DNA from: DATAES01 sp963721305
Lineage (GTDB): Bacteria; Actinomycetota; Acidimicrobiia; Acidimicrobiales; JACDCH01
Assembly: GCA_963721305.1 (NCBI GenBank)
Contig: CAVRIR010000004.1
Span: 124,001-188,000 of the forward strand
Length of the DNA stretch: 64,000 nt
Direction: 5' to 3'
The position numbers and the translations under genes are program-made. The notes beneath the pieces were generated by a model. That model saw only the letters and a list, made by a program, of their open reading frames with translations. It was not told the DNA's origin and ran no database searches. Positions 1 through 9,030 of the stretch are shown piece by piece (position 1 is the stretch's first letter; the number at the start of each line of letters is the position of its first letter).

Positions 1-429
1 GGCACTCGGGCCGATCGCGCTCCACCACAAGCGAGATGCCGTGGCCAGCGTGCGGGTCGCGCGCTCGAAGTCCTCCGGCGAGACGCGCCGAACGAGCGCG
101 TCGAGCGCGCCGAGCTGGCGCTCGACCGCGTCGCTCAGGAAGTCGTGCGTCGCCGAGGTCGTGGCGAGCGTCGCTCGGAGGCGCGCCGGGAGGTCCACCT
201 CCGCGGGGTCGTCGACGATCGCCTGACGGAGCTCGCGGAGGTTCTCGTAGCCGAGCGACTTCGCGGTCCGCACCACGGTGGCGTCGCTCGTTCCCGCGGC
301 GTCCGCGATCTGTTGGGCGGACATCGCCGCGGCCCGGGCGCCGGAGGAGACCAGGAACTCTGCGACCGCTCGTTCCGCAGGGCTCGTCAGCCGGTCTAGA
401 CGGGCCGCCAGCGGGGCTGTAGTGTTCAT
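1..429 (-). CDS. RpiR-family transcriptional regulator (3' end cut by window edge)
   Basis: The minus-strand reading frame is open from an ATG at 429 to the window start (143 codons), so the C-terminal half is missing. The N-terminus reads as an RpiR-type HTH domain: an early LTSPAERAVAEFL helix, then AMSAQQIADAAGTSDATV (recognition region, about residues 35-55) and RTAKSLGYENLRELR. Full-length relatives have about 280 residues with a C-terminal SIS sugar-phosphate-binding domain, which would lie outside the window. It is divergent from the membrane protein at 483, about 50 bp away, and could regulate it; that is inference. The family assignment is firm, the ligand unknown. Confidence 0.85.
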   Translation of the reverse strand, partial: MNTTAPLAARLDRLTSPAERAVAEFLVSSGARAAAMSAQQIADAAGTSDATVVRTAKSLGYENLRELRQAIVDDPAEVDLPARLRATLATTSATHDFLSDAVERQLGALDALVRRVSPEDFERATRTLATASRLWWSAIGPSA

Positions 430-482
430 TACATGTCTCGCTTCACTCGAAGCGCATGCTACAGCAGGCACGGCGGGAGCTG

Positions 483-1229
483 ATGTCCTCCGTCCTGCTC
501 GTCGCGGCGTCGTTCCTCGCCTGCACGGTCGAGATGGTCGAAGCGTTGACCATCGTGCTCGCCGTCGGCGTCACGCGCGGCTGGCGATCGACGCTGCTCG
601 GCGCCGGGGGTGCACTCGTGGCGCTCGCGGTCGTCGTTGCCGCGCTCGGTCCGGCGATCAGCTCGATCCCGATCGACACACTGCGGCTCGTCGTCGGTGC
701 GCTCCTGCTGGTGTTCGGATTGCAGTGGTTGCGCAAGGCGATCCTGCGAGCGAGCGGACTGAAAGCGTTGCACGACGAAGACGAGATCTTCGAAGAGGAG
801 CGCGAAGCGGCAGAACACGCGGCCGCGACGTCCAACGGCGTCGACTGGTACTCGTTCACCGTGGCGTTCAAGGGCGTGTTCCTCGAAGGACTCGAGGTCG
901 CGTTCATCGTCGTGACGTTCGGAAGTGCGCAACACAACGTCGGACTCGCGGCGCTGGGCGCAGCCGTGGCCGCCGTCGTCGTCCTCATCGCCGGGCTCAA
1001 GTTGCACCGACCACTGAGCGCCGTGCCCGAGAACACGATGAAGTTCGCGGTCGGCGTGATGCTGACGACGTTCGGGATGTTCTGGTCAGGCGAGGGCGCC
1101 GGCGTCGCGTGGCCGGGCAACGATTTCGCCTTGTTGTGGCTTCTGCCGCTCGTGCTGCTCGCGAGCTTTGCGCTGGTTCGCAGTGTGCGCCTGCATGAAC
1201 CGATCGCCACCCGGAGCGCAGCCGCATGA
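483..1229 (+). CDS. Multi-pass membrane protein, COG4280-like (FTR1/GDT1-type fold suspected)
   Basis: A 248-residue, strongly hydrophobic protein with about six or seven membrane segments and one charged cytosolic loop (about residues 95-120, rich in E/D/K). Two related acidic motifs, VEMVEALTIVLAVG near residue 16 and VFLEGLEVAFIVVTFG in the middle, suggest an internal duplication as in metal-permease folds with REGxE-type motifs. I chose ATG 483 because GGGAG lies 8 bp upstream; an in-frame ATG at 456 would add nine residues. It overlaps the next small membrane protein by ATGA, so the two are probably co-translated. The substrate is unknown; a cation exporter or permease role is only inferred. 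Confidence 0.6.
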   Translation: MSSVLLVAASFLACTVEMVEALTIVLAVGVTRGWRSTLLGAGGALVALAVVVAALGPAISSIPIDTLRLVVGALLLVFGLQWLRKAILRASGLKALHDEDEIFEEEREAAEHAAATSNGVDWYSFTVAFKGVFLEGLEVAFIVVTFGSAQHNVGLAALGAAVAAVVVLIAGLKLHRPLSAVPENTMKFAVGVMLTTFGMFWSGEGAGVAWPGNDFALLWLLPLVLLASFALVRSVRLHEPIATRSAAA

Positions 1230-1441
1230 AGTACGTCACCGGCTTCTTCCGATTCTGGTACGACTTCATCGTTGGCGACGACTGGCGGCTGGCGGTCGGC
1301 ACCGCGATCCTCCTGCTCGTCACGTATGCCGTCGCCGGCAAGCATCCTGGTATCTGGTGGCTGTTGCCGGTGGGCGTGATCGGGTTGCTCGGCGTGTCAG
1401 TGCACGCCGCCGCACGCGCTGCGAGCCGTCCTTCGTCGTGA
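1226..1441 (+). CDS. Small two-helix membrane protein
   Basis: A 71-residue protein with two hydrophobic segments (about residues 22-38 and 44-62) separated by a short AGKHPG turn. It starts at an ATG that overlaps the stop of the preceding membrane protein (ATGA), the usual sign of translational coupling, so it may be an accessory subunit of that transporter-like protein. I do not recognise a family. The start is well placed and codon use matches the neighbours. Confidence 0.6.
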   Translation: MKYVTGFFRFWYDFIVGDDWRLAVGTAILLLVTYAVAGKHPGIWWLLPVGVIGLLGVSVHAAARAASRPSS

Positions 1442-1457
1442 CGGTGCCGCACGCGGC

Positions 1458-2564
1458 ATGACGCTCGTCCACGCCAACGGGGCGCGAGTGCGCGGTGACG
1501 GTGCCGCACGATCCGGGGGCGCAAGGGTCGACACTCGTTCGTTCCACCGCCGGCTACCGGGCTACGAAACGACGCGCGTCGTCGATGCGCCGTCGCTGGC
1601 CGCGGACGTGGGTGTGAGGCAGCTCGTGATCAAGGACGAGTCGCGTCGCCTCGGCCTTCCTTCGTTCAAGATCCTCGGCGCGTCCTGGGCTACGTACCGG
1701 CTCCTGTGCGCTCGACTCGGCGGCGAACCGGCGTGGCGTACCGTCGACGAACTGCGTGACGCGCTGTCGCCGATCGGTCCGCTGACGTTGGTCGCGGCGA
1801 CCGACGGCAATCACGGGCGCGCCGTTGCGCGCATGGCGCGCTGGCTCGGCTACCGCGCTCGCATCCTCGTCCCGGCGGGAACGGCAGCGGCGCGCGTCGA
1901 CGGCATCGAGTCCGAAGGCGCGGTCGTCGACGTGATCGACGGCACGTACGACGACGCGGTCGAGGCGAGCGCGACGCTGGCATCGGAGACGGTGCTCGTC
2001 GTCTCCGACACGTCATGGGACGGCTACCGCGAGGTCCCAGCGTGGGTGATCGAGGGTTACAGCACCATCTTCGACGAGCTCGACGAGCAACTCGCCGGGC
2101 GCCCGCCCGACGCGGTGGTCGTCCAGATGGGTGTCGGCGCGCTGGCGGCGGCAACCGCCAATCACCTCGCGGCGTCGTCGACGGTGATCGTTGTCGAGCC
2201 ATCCGACGCGGACTGCGGACTCCGATCGGCCGAGGTCGGCCGGCCCGTCCGCGTGCCCGGCCCACACCGTTCGATCATGGCGGGCATGAACTGCGGCACC
2301 GTGTCCGTCGTCGCGTGGCCGAGCATCCACCGTGGCACCGACTGGTTCGTGGCCGTCGACGACGCTGCCGCGGAGGACGCCATGCGGGACTTCGCGTCGG
2401 TCGGCATGGTCGCAGGCGAGACCGGCGCTGCGGGCCTCGCCGGTCTGCGCGCGCTGACTGCCTCGGGCGTCGACCTGCGCGACGGGTCGGTGCTCCTCCT
2501 GTGCACCGAAGGCGCGACCGATCCCGTGAACTACGAGCGGATCGTCGGCGCGCTGCCGACCTGA
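1458..2564 (+). CDS. PLP-dependent lyase, diaminopropionate ammonia-lyase-like
   Basis: A 368-residue fold-type II PLP enzyme. The Schiff-base lysine is Lys71 in LGLPSFKILGASWA, and the phosphate or substrate loop DGNHGRAVARMARWLG follows at about residue 115. Both match the 2,3-diaminopropionate ammonia-lyase (YgeX) branch better than threonine synthase or IlvA. That enzyme converts diaminopropionate to pyruvate and ammonia; some relatives act on other beta-substituted amino acids. Length is slightly below the family's usual ~400. It sits 6 bp before the FAD oxidase gene and probably shares its transcript. Substrate remains inferred. Confidence 0.75.
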   Translation: MTLVHANGARVRGDGAARSGGARVDTRSFHRRLPGYETTRVVDAPSLAADVGVRQLVIKDESRRLGLPSFKILGASWATYRLLCARLGGEPAWRTVDELRDALSPIGPLTLVAATDGNHGRAVARMARWLGYRARILVPAGTAAARVDGIESEGAVVDVIDGTYDDAVEASATLASETVLVVSDTSWDGYREVPAWVIEGYSTIFDELDEQLAGRPPDAVVVQMGVGALAAATANHLAASSTVIVVEPSDADCGLRSAEVGRPVRVPGPHRSIMAGMNCGTVSVVAWPSIHRGTDWFVAVDDAAAEDAMRDFASVGMVAGETGAAGLAGLRALTASGVDLRDGSVLLLCTEGATDPVNYERIVGALPT

Positions 2565-2570
2565 GGGGAC

Positions 2571-3965
2571 ATGATGTCCCGCGTGCTCGTCGACCTGCTG
2601 ATCGCTCACGTCGGCCCCGGCAACGTCCGCACCGACGCCGAAACCATCGACGACGAGTCGCACGACGAGGCACTCGGTGGCGAACCGGTTCGTCCGTGTG
2701 CGGTCGTCACGCCCGAGTCCACCGCACAAGTGGCGGCGGTGTTGCGGACGTGCTCCGAGCAACGAGTGCCCGTGACCGCGAGAGGCACCGGGTCCGGCTT
2801 GTCGGGCGCGTGCACGCCGGTCGAAGGCGGCGTCGTCGTCTCGTTCCAGCGCATGAACAAGATCCTCGAGATCGACGAGGAGACGCACCTCGCCGTCGTC
2901 CAACCGGGGATCCAACTCGACCAACTCGATGCCGCGCTCGCGACAGTCGGACTCGCGTATCCCGTGTACCCGGGCGAGTACAGCGCCACCATCGGCGGCA
3001 ACATCGCGACGAACGCCGGCGGGATGCAGGCCGTCAAGCACGGCGTGACGCGACACCACGTGCTGGGCCTCGAGCTCGTGCTCGCGACGGGCGAGGTGAT
3101 CCGCACCGGTGGGCGCATCGTCAAGGCGTCATCGGGTTACGACCTCACGCAGCTCGTCGTCGGATCGGAAGGGACCCTCGGACTCGTCACCGAGGCGACG
3201 CTGAAGCTCGTGCCGCGCGCCGCGCACAGTGCCACCGTCCTCGCGCCGTTCCCGACGCTCGATGACGTCGCGTCAGCGGTGCCGAAGGTGATCACCAGCG
3301 GTCTCGCACCGTCCATCCTCGAGTACATCGACATCCTCACGATGTCGGCGATCCGCAATGAGTACGACCTCGAGCTCGGGATCCCCGAAGACGTCCAGGC
3401 GTCCGCGCTCGCCTATCTCGTCGTGCGGATGGAGAGCGACCACGCCGACCGGCTGGACGAGGACGTCGAGGCGATCGCGACGTTGCTCGCGTCGCTGGGC
3501 GCGACGGATGTGTACGTGCTCCCACCGAGTGCGGCCGCGCAGCTGATCGAAGCGCGCGAGAAGGCGTTCTGGCTGGCCAAGTCGAACGGCGCCGACGACA
3601 TCGTCGACATCGCCGTCCCGCGGCGCACGATTCCCGAGTTCATGGCGAAGGCGCGGGCCATCGGTGACGCAAATGGCGCCTGGATCGCCGGTTGCGGGCA
3701 CGCGGGTGACGGCAACGTGCACCTCGCGGTGTTCCAGCGCGACGCCGTGGCGCGCAAGCAGCTGTTGCTCGATCTGTTCGCCGCGGGCATCGAGCTGGGC
3801 GGGGTGATCTCGGGCGAGCACGGGATCGGGACGACGAAGAAGCCGTACTTCCTCGCGCTGGAGGATCCGACGAAGATCGCGTTGATGCGTCGGATCAAGC
3901 AGGCGTTCGACCCGGACGGGATCCTGAATCCCGGGAAGATCTTCGACATGGAGGACGCAACGTGA
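2571..3965 (+). CDS. FAD-linked 2-hydroxyacid oxidase/dehydrogenase, GlcD-like
   Basis: A 464-residue flavoprotein. The N-terminal FAD-binding (PCMH-type) domain covers about residues 30-215, with ARGTGSGLSGACTP and the GGNIATNAGG loop. The FAD-oxidase C-terminal domain carries GCGHAGDGNVHLAV and GEHGIGTTKK near the end. This layout is that of glycolate oxidase subunit D and D-lactate dehydrogenases, which oxidise 2-hydroxyacids to 2-oxoacids. Start ATG 2571 follows GAGGGGAC. The stop overlaps the GTG start of the TPP enzyme (GTGA), so a 2-oxoacid product could pass to that enzyme; this coupling is inferred. No GlcE or GlcF gene is adjacent. Confidence 0.85.
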   Translation: MMSRVLVDLLIAHVGPGNVRTDAETIDDESHDEALGGEPVRPCAVVTPESTAQVAAVLRTCSEQRVPVTARGTGSGLSGACTPVEGGVVVSFQRMNKILEIDEETHLAVVQPGIQLDQLDAALATVGLAYPVYPGEYSATIGGNIATNAGGMQAVKHGVTRHHVLGLELVLATGEVIRTGGRIVKASSGYDLTQLVVGSEGTLGLVTEATLKLVPRAAHSATVLAPFPTLDDVASAVPKVITSGLAPSILEYIDILTMSAIRNEYDLELGIPEDVQASALAYLVVRMESDHADRLDEDVEAIATLLASLGATDVYVLPPSAAAQLIEAREKAFWLAKSNGADDIVDIAVPRRTIPEFMAKARAIGDANGAWIAGCGHAGDGNVHLAVFQRDAVARKQLLLDLFAAGIELGGVISGEHGIGTTKKPYFLALEDPTKIALMRRIKQAFDPDGILNPGKIFDMEDAT

Positions 3966-5513
3966 ACGGAGCCGAGGCGCTCATCCGCACGCTCGTCGCC
4001 GGCGGTGTCGACACGTGCTTCATGAATCCCGGTACCTCCGAGATGCACTTCGTCGCCGCGCTCGATCTCGTCCCCGAGATGCGCGGCGTCCTCGGACTGT
4101 TCGAGGGCGTCGCCACCGGCGCAGCAGACGGGTACGCGCGGCATGAGAGAACGTCCCGCCGCGGTGCTCCTGCATCTCGGCCCGGGGCTCGGCAACGGTC
4201 TCGCCAACTTGCACAACGCGCGCAAGGGCAAGGTCCCGATCGTCAACATCGTCGGCGACCATGCGACGTACCACAAGCAGTACGACGCGCAACTCGAGTC
4301 CGACATCGAGACGGTCGCCCGCAACGTCTCGTCGTGGATCCGGCGATCCGACTCGACGGCGCGCGTGTCGTCGGATGCCGCGGAGGCCGTCGCCGCGGCG
4401 CTCGGGCCGCCCGGCCAGATCGCCACGCTGATCCTGCCGGCCGACACGTCGTGGTCCGACGGCGGCTCGCCCGCGGCGCCGGTCCTGCCGGCGGAGCGGC
4501 GGACCGTCGACCCGGCCACGGTCGATCTCGTGGCCAAGGTGCTGCGCTCCGGCGAGCCGGCCGCGCTGTTCCTCGGCGGATCCGCACTCGGCGAACGTGC
4601 ACTGCTTGCCGCACAGCGCGTGGCCGAGGCGAGTGGCGCTCGGCTGCTGGCCGAGACGTTTCCCACTCGAATCGAGCGCGGCGGCGGCCTTCCCGAGCCG
4701 ACGCGGCTCGCGTACCTGGCCGAGTTCGCGGCGATGCAACTCGAGCCGTTCCGCCACCTCGTGATCGTGGACAGCAAGGCGCCGGTGTCGTTCTTCGCCT
4801 ATCCGGGCAAGGCGAGCTACCTCGTTCCCGAGGGTTGTGAGGTGACCACGCTCGCGATGGACGACGAAGACGCCGCCGCCGCGCTCGAAGCGCTGGCCGA
4901 CGCGCTCGGCGCGCCCGAAGCCGCAGTCGCAACGCCCGGGCCGCGGCCAGAGCGTCCGACCGGCGCGTTGACCGTCGACACCGTGGCCGCGGCCGTCGGC
5001 GCACTCCTCCCCGAGGGCGCGATCGTGTCGGACGAAGCGCAGACCTCCGGGCTGTCGAACCCGGGCGCGACTGTCAACGCACAGCGCCACTCGTGGCTCT
5101 GCCTCACCGGCGGCGCCATCGGGCAGGGCCTTCCGGTCGCCACCGGCGCCGCGGTCGCCGAACCCGACCGCCGCGTGCTCGCGCTCCAGGCCGACGGGAG
5201 CGCGCTCTACACGATCCAGTCCCTGTGGACTCAGGGCCGCGAAGGGCTCGACGTCACCACCATCCTCTACAACAACCGGTCGTACTCGGTGCTCAACATG
5301 GAGCTGAATCGAGTCGGCGCCGAGCCCGGGCCCAAGGCGAAGGAGATGCTCGACCTCCATCGCCCCGACATCGACTTCGTCGCGATCGCGCAAGGACTCG
5401 GCGTTCCCGCGTCACGGGCCGAAACCGCCGAAGACTTCACCAGCCAACTGGAGCGCTCGCTGGCCGAACCCGGCCCGAGCCTGATCGAGGCGATCGTCCC
5501 CCCGATCATCTGA
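3962..5513 (+). pseudogene. ThDP-dependent enzyme (acetolactate synthase/benzoylformate decarboxylase family), single frameshift
   Basis: Two overlapping frames make one ThDP enzyme of about 516 residues. The first frame (GTG 3962) supplies the N-terminus with the probable catalytic glutamate, Glu48 in GLFEGVATGAADGYAR. The second continues from about 4143 with PAAVLLHLGPGLGNGLANL and the ThDP/Mg motif ADGSALYTIQ...YNN near residue 410. Removing one C just before the ATG at 4143 restores a continuous protein. Translation from 4143 alone would lose the catalytic glutamate, so the gene as written is non-functional, unless the base is a sequencing error, which I favour. It overlaps the GlcD-like gene. 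Substrate unknown; a 2-oxoacid carboligase or decarboxylase is likely. Confidence 0.8.
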
Positions 5514-5630
5514 CCCCCCCGGCACCCCCCGTGGCGAGGTGGTTGAGCCGAACGACCCGTGACGTCGGCTGGCGCACACACTTCTCGCGGCGCAGGATGG
5601 GAGGCGGGGCGCAGGCAGAGGAGGGACGAT

Positions 5631-6608
5631 ATGAAGTACGTCAAGCTCGGGCGGACGGGGCTGACCGTTTCGCGGGTGTGTCTCGGGTGCATGAGCTATG
5701 GCGAGCCGGGACGGGGCAACCATCCGTGGTCGCTCGACGAAGAGGGGAGCCGGCCTTTCATCGCCCGCGCGCTCGGGCTCGGGATCAACTTCTTCGACAC
5801 CGCGAACGTGTACTCGCTCGGCTCGAGTGAGGAGATCGTCGGTCGCGCGCTGGCGGACCTGGCGACGCGCGACGAAGTGGTCATTGCCACGAAGGTCCAT
5901 GGCCGGATGCGCGACGGCGCGAACGGCGGCGGACTTTCGCGCAAGGCGATCATGACCGAGATCGATCACAGCCTCCGCCGGCTCGGCACCGACTACGTCG
6001 ACCTGTACCAGATCCATCGCTGGGATCCGAAGACACCCATCGAAGAGACCCTCGAAGCGTTGCACGACGTCGTGAAGGCGGGCAAGGCGCGCTACATCGG
6101 CGCGTCCTCGATGTACGCGTGGCAGTTCACGAAGGCGCTGTTCCTCGCGGACCAGCACGGGTGGACGCGCTTCGTGTCCATGCAGGATCACTACAACCTT
6201 CTCAACCGCGAGGAAGAACGCGAGATGCTGCCGCTGTGCGTCGATCAAGGCATCGGTGTACTGCCGTGGAGTCCTCTGGCGCGCGGCAAGCTCACCCGCG
6301 ACTGGGACGAGTCCACCGTCCGCTCGGAGACCGACGCATTCGGACAGTCGCTCTACGACACGTCGGCATCCGATCGCGTGATCGCGAAGCGCGTCGCCGA
6401 AATCGCGGCCGAGCGCGGCGTGTCACGAGCGCAGGTCGCGCTCGCCTGGCACTACGCCAAGCCCGTCGTCACCGCGCCGATCATCGGCGCCACCAAGCTC
6501 GAGCACCTCGACGACGCCGCGGCTGCGGTCGACCTCGACCTCACGCCAGACGAGGTCGCCCGCCTCGAAGAGCCGTACGAGCCACATCCCATTGCCGGGT
6601 TCGCATGA
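5631..6608 (+). CDS. Aldo/keto reductase
   Basis: A 325-residue (beta/alpha)8 oxidoreductase. The catalytic tetrad is visible: Asp56 and Tyr61 in FFDTANVYS, Lys88 in IATKVHG and His129 in LYQIHRWD. The C-terminal NADP-binding motif (PIIGATKLEHL) is also present. Start ATG 5631 follows GAGGAGGG; an upstream in-frame ATG (5559) would add a non-homologous basic stretch. Sequence style matches the YajO/YhdN group reducing aldehydes or ketones with NADPH. It may close the 1.4-6.6 kb gene run, although a 117 bp gap suggests its own promoter. Confidence 0.9.
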   Translation: MKYVKLGRTGLTVSRVCLGCMSYGEPGRGNHPWSLDEEGSRPFIARALGLGINFFDTANVYSLGSSEEIVGRALADLATRDEVVIATKVHGRMRDGANGGGLSRKAIMTEIDHSLRRLGTDYVDLYQIHRWDPKTPIEETLEALHDVVKAGKARYIGASSMYAWQFTKALFLADQHGWTRFVSMQDHYNLLNREEEREMLPLCVDQGIGVLPWSPLARGKLTRDWDESTVRSETDAFGQSLYDTSASDRVIAKRVAEIAAERGVSRAQVALAWHYAKPVVTAPIIGATKLEHLDDAAAAVDLDLTPDEVARLEEPYEPHPIAGFA

Positions 6609-6626
6609 GCCCGACATGAGCGAGGC

Positions 6627-7667
6627 GTGACCGAGGACTGGCAACTCGGGCCGTTCACCCGGCTCGAGCGACCGCTGCTCGAACGGGATCCCGGACTCGC
6701 GTGGGCCAGCAAGGAGCTGTTCAACCCCGGCGCGATCGTCCACGATTCGAAGGTCCACCTGCTCGTGCGCGGCGAAGACGCAGTCGGCCGCTACGCGGGC
6801 ACGTCCCGAATCGGCATCGCCGTCAGCGCCGACGGCGTGACCTTCCACGTCGAGCCCGTGCCCGTCATCGCGCCTGACGGCGGCACGTTCGACGCGTGGG
6901 AAGGCGCCGCGGGGTGCGAAGACCCGCGCGTCGTGGAACGTCCTGACGGCACGTTCGTGTGCACCTACACCGGCTTCGACGGCAAGAGCGGCACGCTGAT
7001 GGTGGCCACCTCGGACGACTTGCGGGCGTGGACGAAGCACGGCCCCGCCTTCGCCGGCACGTCGTATGCGCGGCGGTCGTCGAAGAGCGGTGCGATCGTC
7101 ACCGAGGTGCGCGACGGACGGCTCGTCGCGGCGAGAATCGATGACCGGTTCTGGATGTACTGGGGCGAAGGATCTTGCTTCGCGGCGACATCCGACGACC
7201 TCGTGCGCTGGACGCCGTTGTCGTTCGATGCGACCGGCGATCGCTACCTCACCTACGACGACGGCTGGAAGGTCCACCGAGTCGCCGGCCAGCAGATGCT
7301 GCGGCCGCTCCTGTTCCCTCGGCGACACCGCTTCGACTCGTTGCTGGTCGAGCCCGGCCCACCCGCGTTGCTCACCGAGCACGGCATCGTCCTGCTCTAC
7401 AACGGCGCCAACCACTGGGACGGTGGCGATCCGTCCCTCGCACCGCTCTCCTACCAACCGGGCCAGGCGCTGTTCGACCCGGTCGATCCGGCGACATGCG
7501 TCGCCCGCGCCGCGCAACCGTTCCTGCGAGCGGACACCGACGACGAGGTCTCTGGCCAGGTCGCCAACGTGTGCTTCGCACAAGGGCTCGTCCTGTTCGA
7601 AGCCACGTGGCGCCTGTACTACGGCATGGCCGACTCCCGCATCGGATGCGCGACCGCACCAGCGTGA
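6627..7667 (+). CDS. GH130-like glycoside phosphorylase/hydrolase
   Basis: A 346-residue five-bladed beta-propeller-type protein. Family hallmarks are NPGAIVHDSKVHLLVRGED near residue 32, RIGIAVSADGVTF, and AAGCEDPRVVERPDGTF at about residue 92. The aspartate of GCEDPRV fits the proposed catalytic acid of GH130. Family members phosphorolyse beta-mannosides (mannosyl-glucose, mannobiose, mannan oligosaccharides). It starts with GTG 6627, 18 bp after the aldo/keto reductase, with no convincing ribosome site. No other sugar genes are adjacent, so the substrate cannot be read from context. Confidence 0.75.
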   Translation: MTEDWQLGPFTRLERPLLERDPGLAWASKELFNPGAIVHDSKVHLLVRGEDAVGRYAGTSRIGIAVSADGVTFHVEPVPVIAPDGGTFDAWEGAAGCEDPRVVERPDGTFVCTYTGFDGKSGTLMVATSDDLRAWTKHGPAFAGTSYARRSSKSGAIVTEVRDGRLVAARIDDRFWMYWGEGSCFAATSDDLVRWTPLSFDATGDRYLTYDDGWKVHRVAGQQMLRPLLFPRRHRFDSLLVEPGPPALLTEHGIVLLYNGANHWDGGDPSLAPLSYQPGQALFDPVDPATCVARAAQPFLRADTDDEVSGQVANVCFAQGLVLFEATWRLYYGMADSRIGCATAPA

Positions 7668-7760
7668 ACTCCCGCGATGCGCGACCACCCGGAGCGTATG
7701 AATAAAGTTTCTTCCCGACGGCCGGCCGCATGCGGCTCCGTCGCTCAACGAGGGGGGAAA

Positions 7761-9029
7761 ATGTCAGCTCGTCACCGGTTCCGCACGCCTGCCGTCGCGG
7801 TTCTCGCCGCCGTCATCATCATCGCCGCCGGCTGCTCGGACAAGAAAGACAGTGCGAACGGCGGCACGGCGCCGGCGTCGTCCAACCCGGCGTGCACCGG
7901 TGCGCCGTTGAAGCTCACGGGGATCGCCTCGCTCACCGGTCCGCTGTCGTACCCGAGCCTGACAGCCGAGGCGCAGCACGGTCAGCAAGCGGCATTGCGT
8001 GCGGTCAACAGCGAGTGCGCGCTCGGCCGTCCCATCCAGGTCACGACATGTGACGACAAGTCCGATCCGAACGAAGCAACCACGTGCGGTCGCACGGCCC
8101 ATGACGACGGCACGGTCGCGCTCTTCGGATCGAGTGGAACGTTCGACGGCGGCACGAGCGCGGCGAACCTGCCTGGCGTGCTCACGGCCGGGGGCAGCGT
8201 CTTCGACCTGACCGATCCGCGCTCGTTCCCGATCAGCTCGCCGTTGACCTTGGTCGTCGGCGGCGCGGCGACCGCGAACGCCGCCGGCGTGAAGGAGGCG
8301 CTCATGGTCTCCATCGACACGGCGGCCACGCGGGCGTTCGTGCAGACGTCACAAGACGTTGCGAAAGGCCTCGGCCTCCAGCTCGACACGTTGTTCATCC
8401 CGCCCGACACGACCGACTTCGCGCCCGTCGCCGCACAGATCGCCGAGCGCAAGCCGGGCGGGCTCGGCCTGATCCTCACCACGCAGATGGTGCCGTTCTT
8501 CAACGCGCTCGCCGACGAGAACATCACCGCGCACGACATCCCCATCTTCACGGCCGTCACGCTGATGCCACCCGAGGTCCTGCAGCAGCTCGGCAGCAAG
8601 GCCGACGGCGTCTATCTCCTCACGCAGCAAGCACCGCCGTCGGACTCGCAGAATCCCGGCATCCAGCAGATGCTGAAAGAGCTCAAGGACGCCGGGTTCC
8701 CCTCGAACGGCGACCAGCTCAGCCCTGCGAGCACCGGCGCGTGGGCGAACGTGCACACGCTCGTCGACATCCTCAAGAAGCTTCCGCCGGACCAGATCGC
8801 CAACTTGAACTCGACGACGATCGTCGATGCCATGGCGAAGGCCGGGCCGATCAACCGGCCCGAGATCGCGCCGTTCGACTTCACGGCCAATGCGTTCCCC
8901 GACATCTCATCGCTGTCGAGCTTCCGGCTTTACACCCGGGACGCGATGGTCGTGAGAGTCGAGAACGGCAAGTACGTCCGCAAGTCGGACTTCGTGGACG
9001 CGACGAAGCCGTTCACCCTCGAGAAGTGA
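7761..9029 (+). CDS. ABC transporter substrate-binding lipoprotein (LivK/Peripla_BP_6 type)
   Basis: A 422-residue exported binding protein. The N-terminus is a lipoprotein signal peptide with Cys25 after AVLAAVIIIAAG, then a Gly/Ser/Ala linker. The mature part starts with LKLTGIASLTGPLSYPSL, typical of type I periplasmic binding proteins for branched-chain amino acids, amides or aromatic acids. Start ATG 7761 follows AGGGGGG; this fits the signal peptide, whereas ATGs at 7677 and 7698 would put residues before it. It lies 1 bp upstream of the fused permease-ATPase and supplies its ligand. The ligand is not predictable. Confidence 0.9.
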   Translation: MSARHRFRTPAVAVLAAVIIIAAGCSDKKDSANGGTAPASSNPACTGAPLKLTGIASLTGPLSYPSLTAEAQHGQQAALRAVNSECALGRPIQVTTCDDKSDPNEATTCGRTAHDDGTVALFGSSGTFDGGTSAANLPGVLTAGGSVFDLTDPRSFPISSPLTLVVGGAATANAAGVKEALMVSIDTAATRAFVQTSQDVAKGLGLQLDTLFIPPDTTDFAPVAAQIAERKPGGLGLILTTQMVPFFNALADENITAHDIPIFTAVTLMPPEVLQQLGSKADGVYLLTQQAPPSDSQNPGIQQMLKELKDAGFPSNGDQLSPASTGAWANVHTLVDILKKLPPDQIANLNSTTIVDAMAKAGPINRPEIAPFDFTANAFPDISSLSSFRLYTRDAMVVRVENGKYVRKSDFVDATKPFTLEK

Positions 9030-9030
9030 C

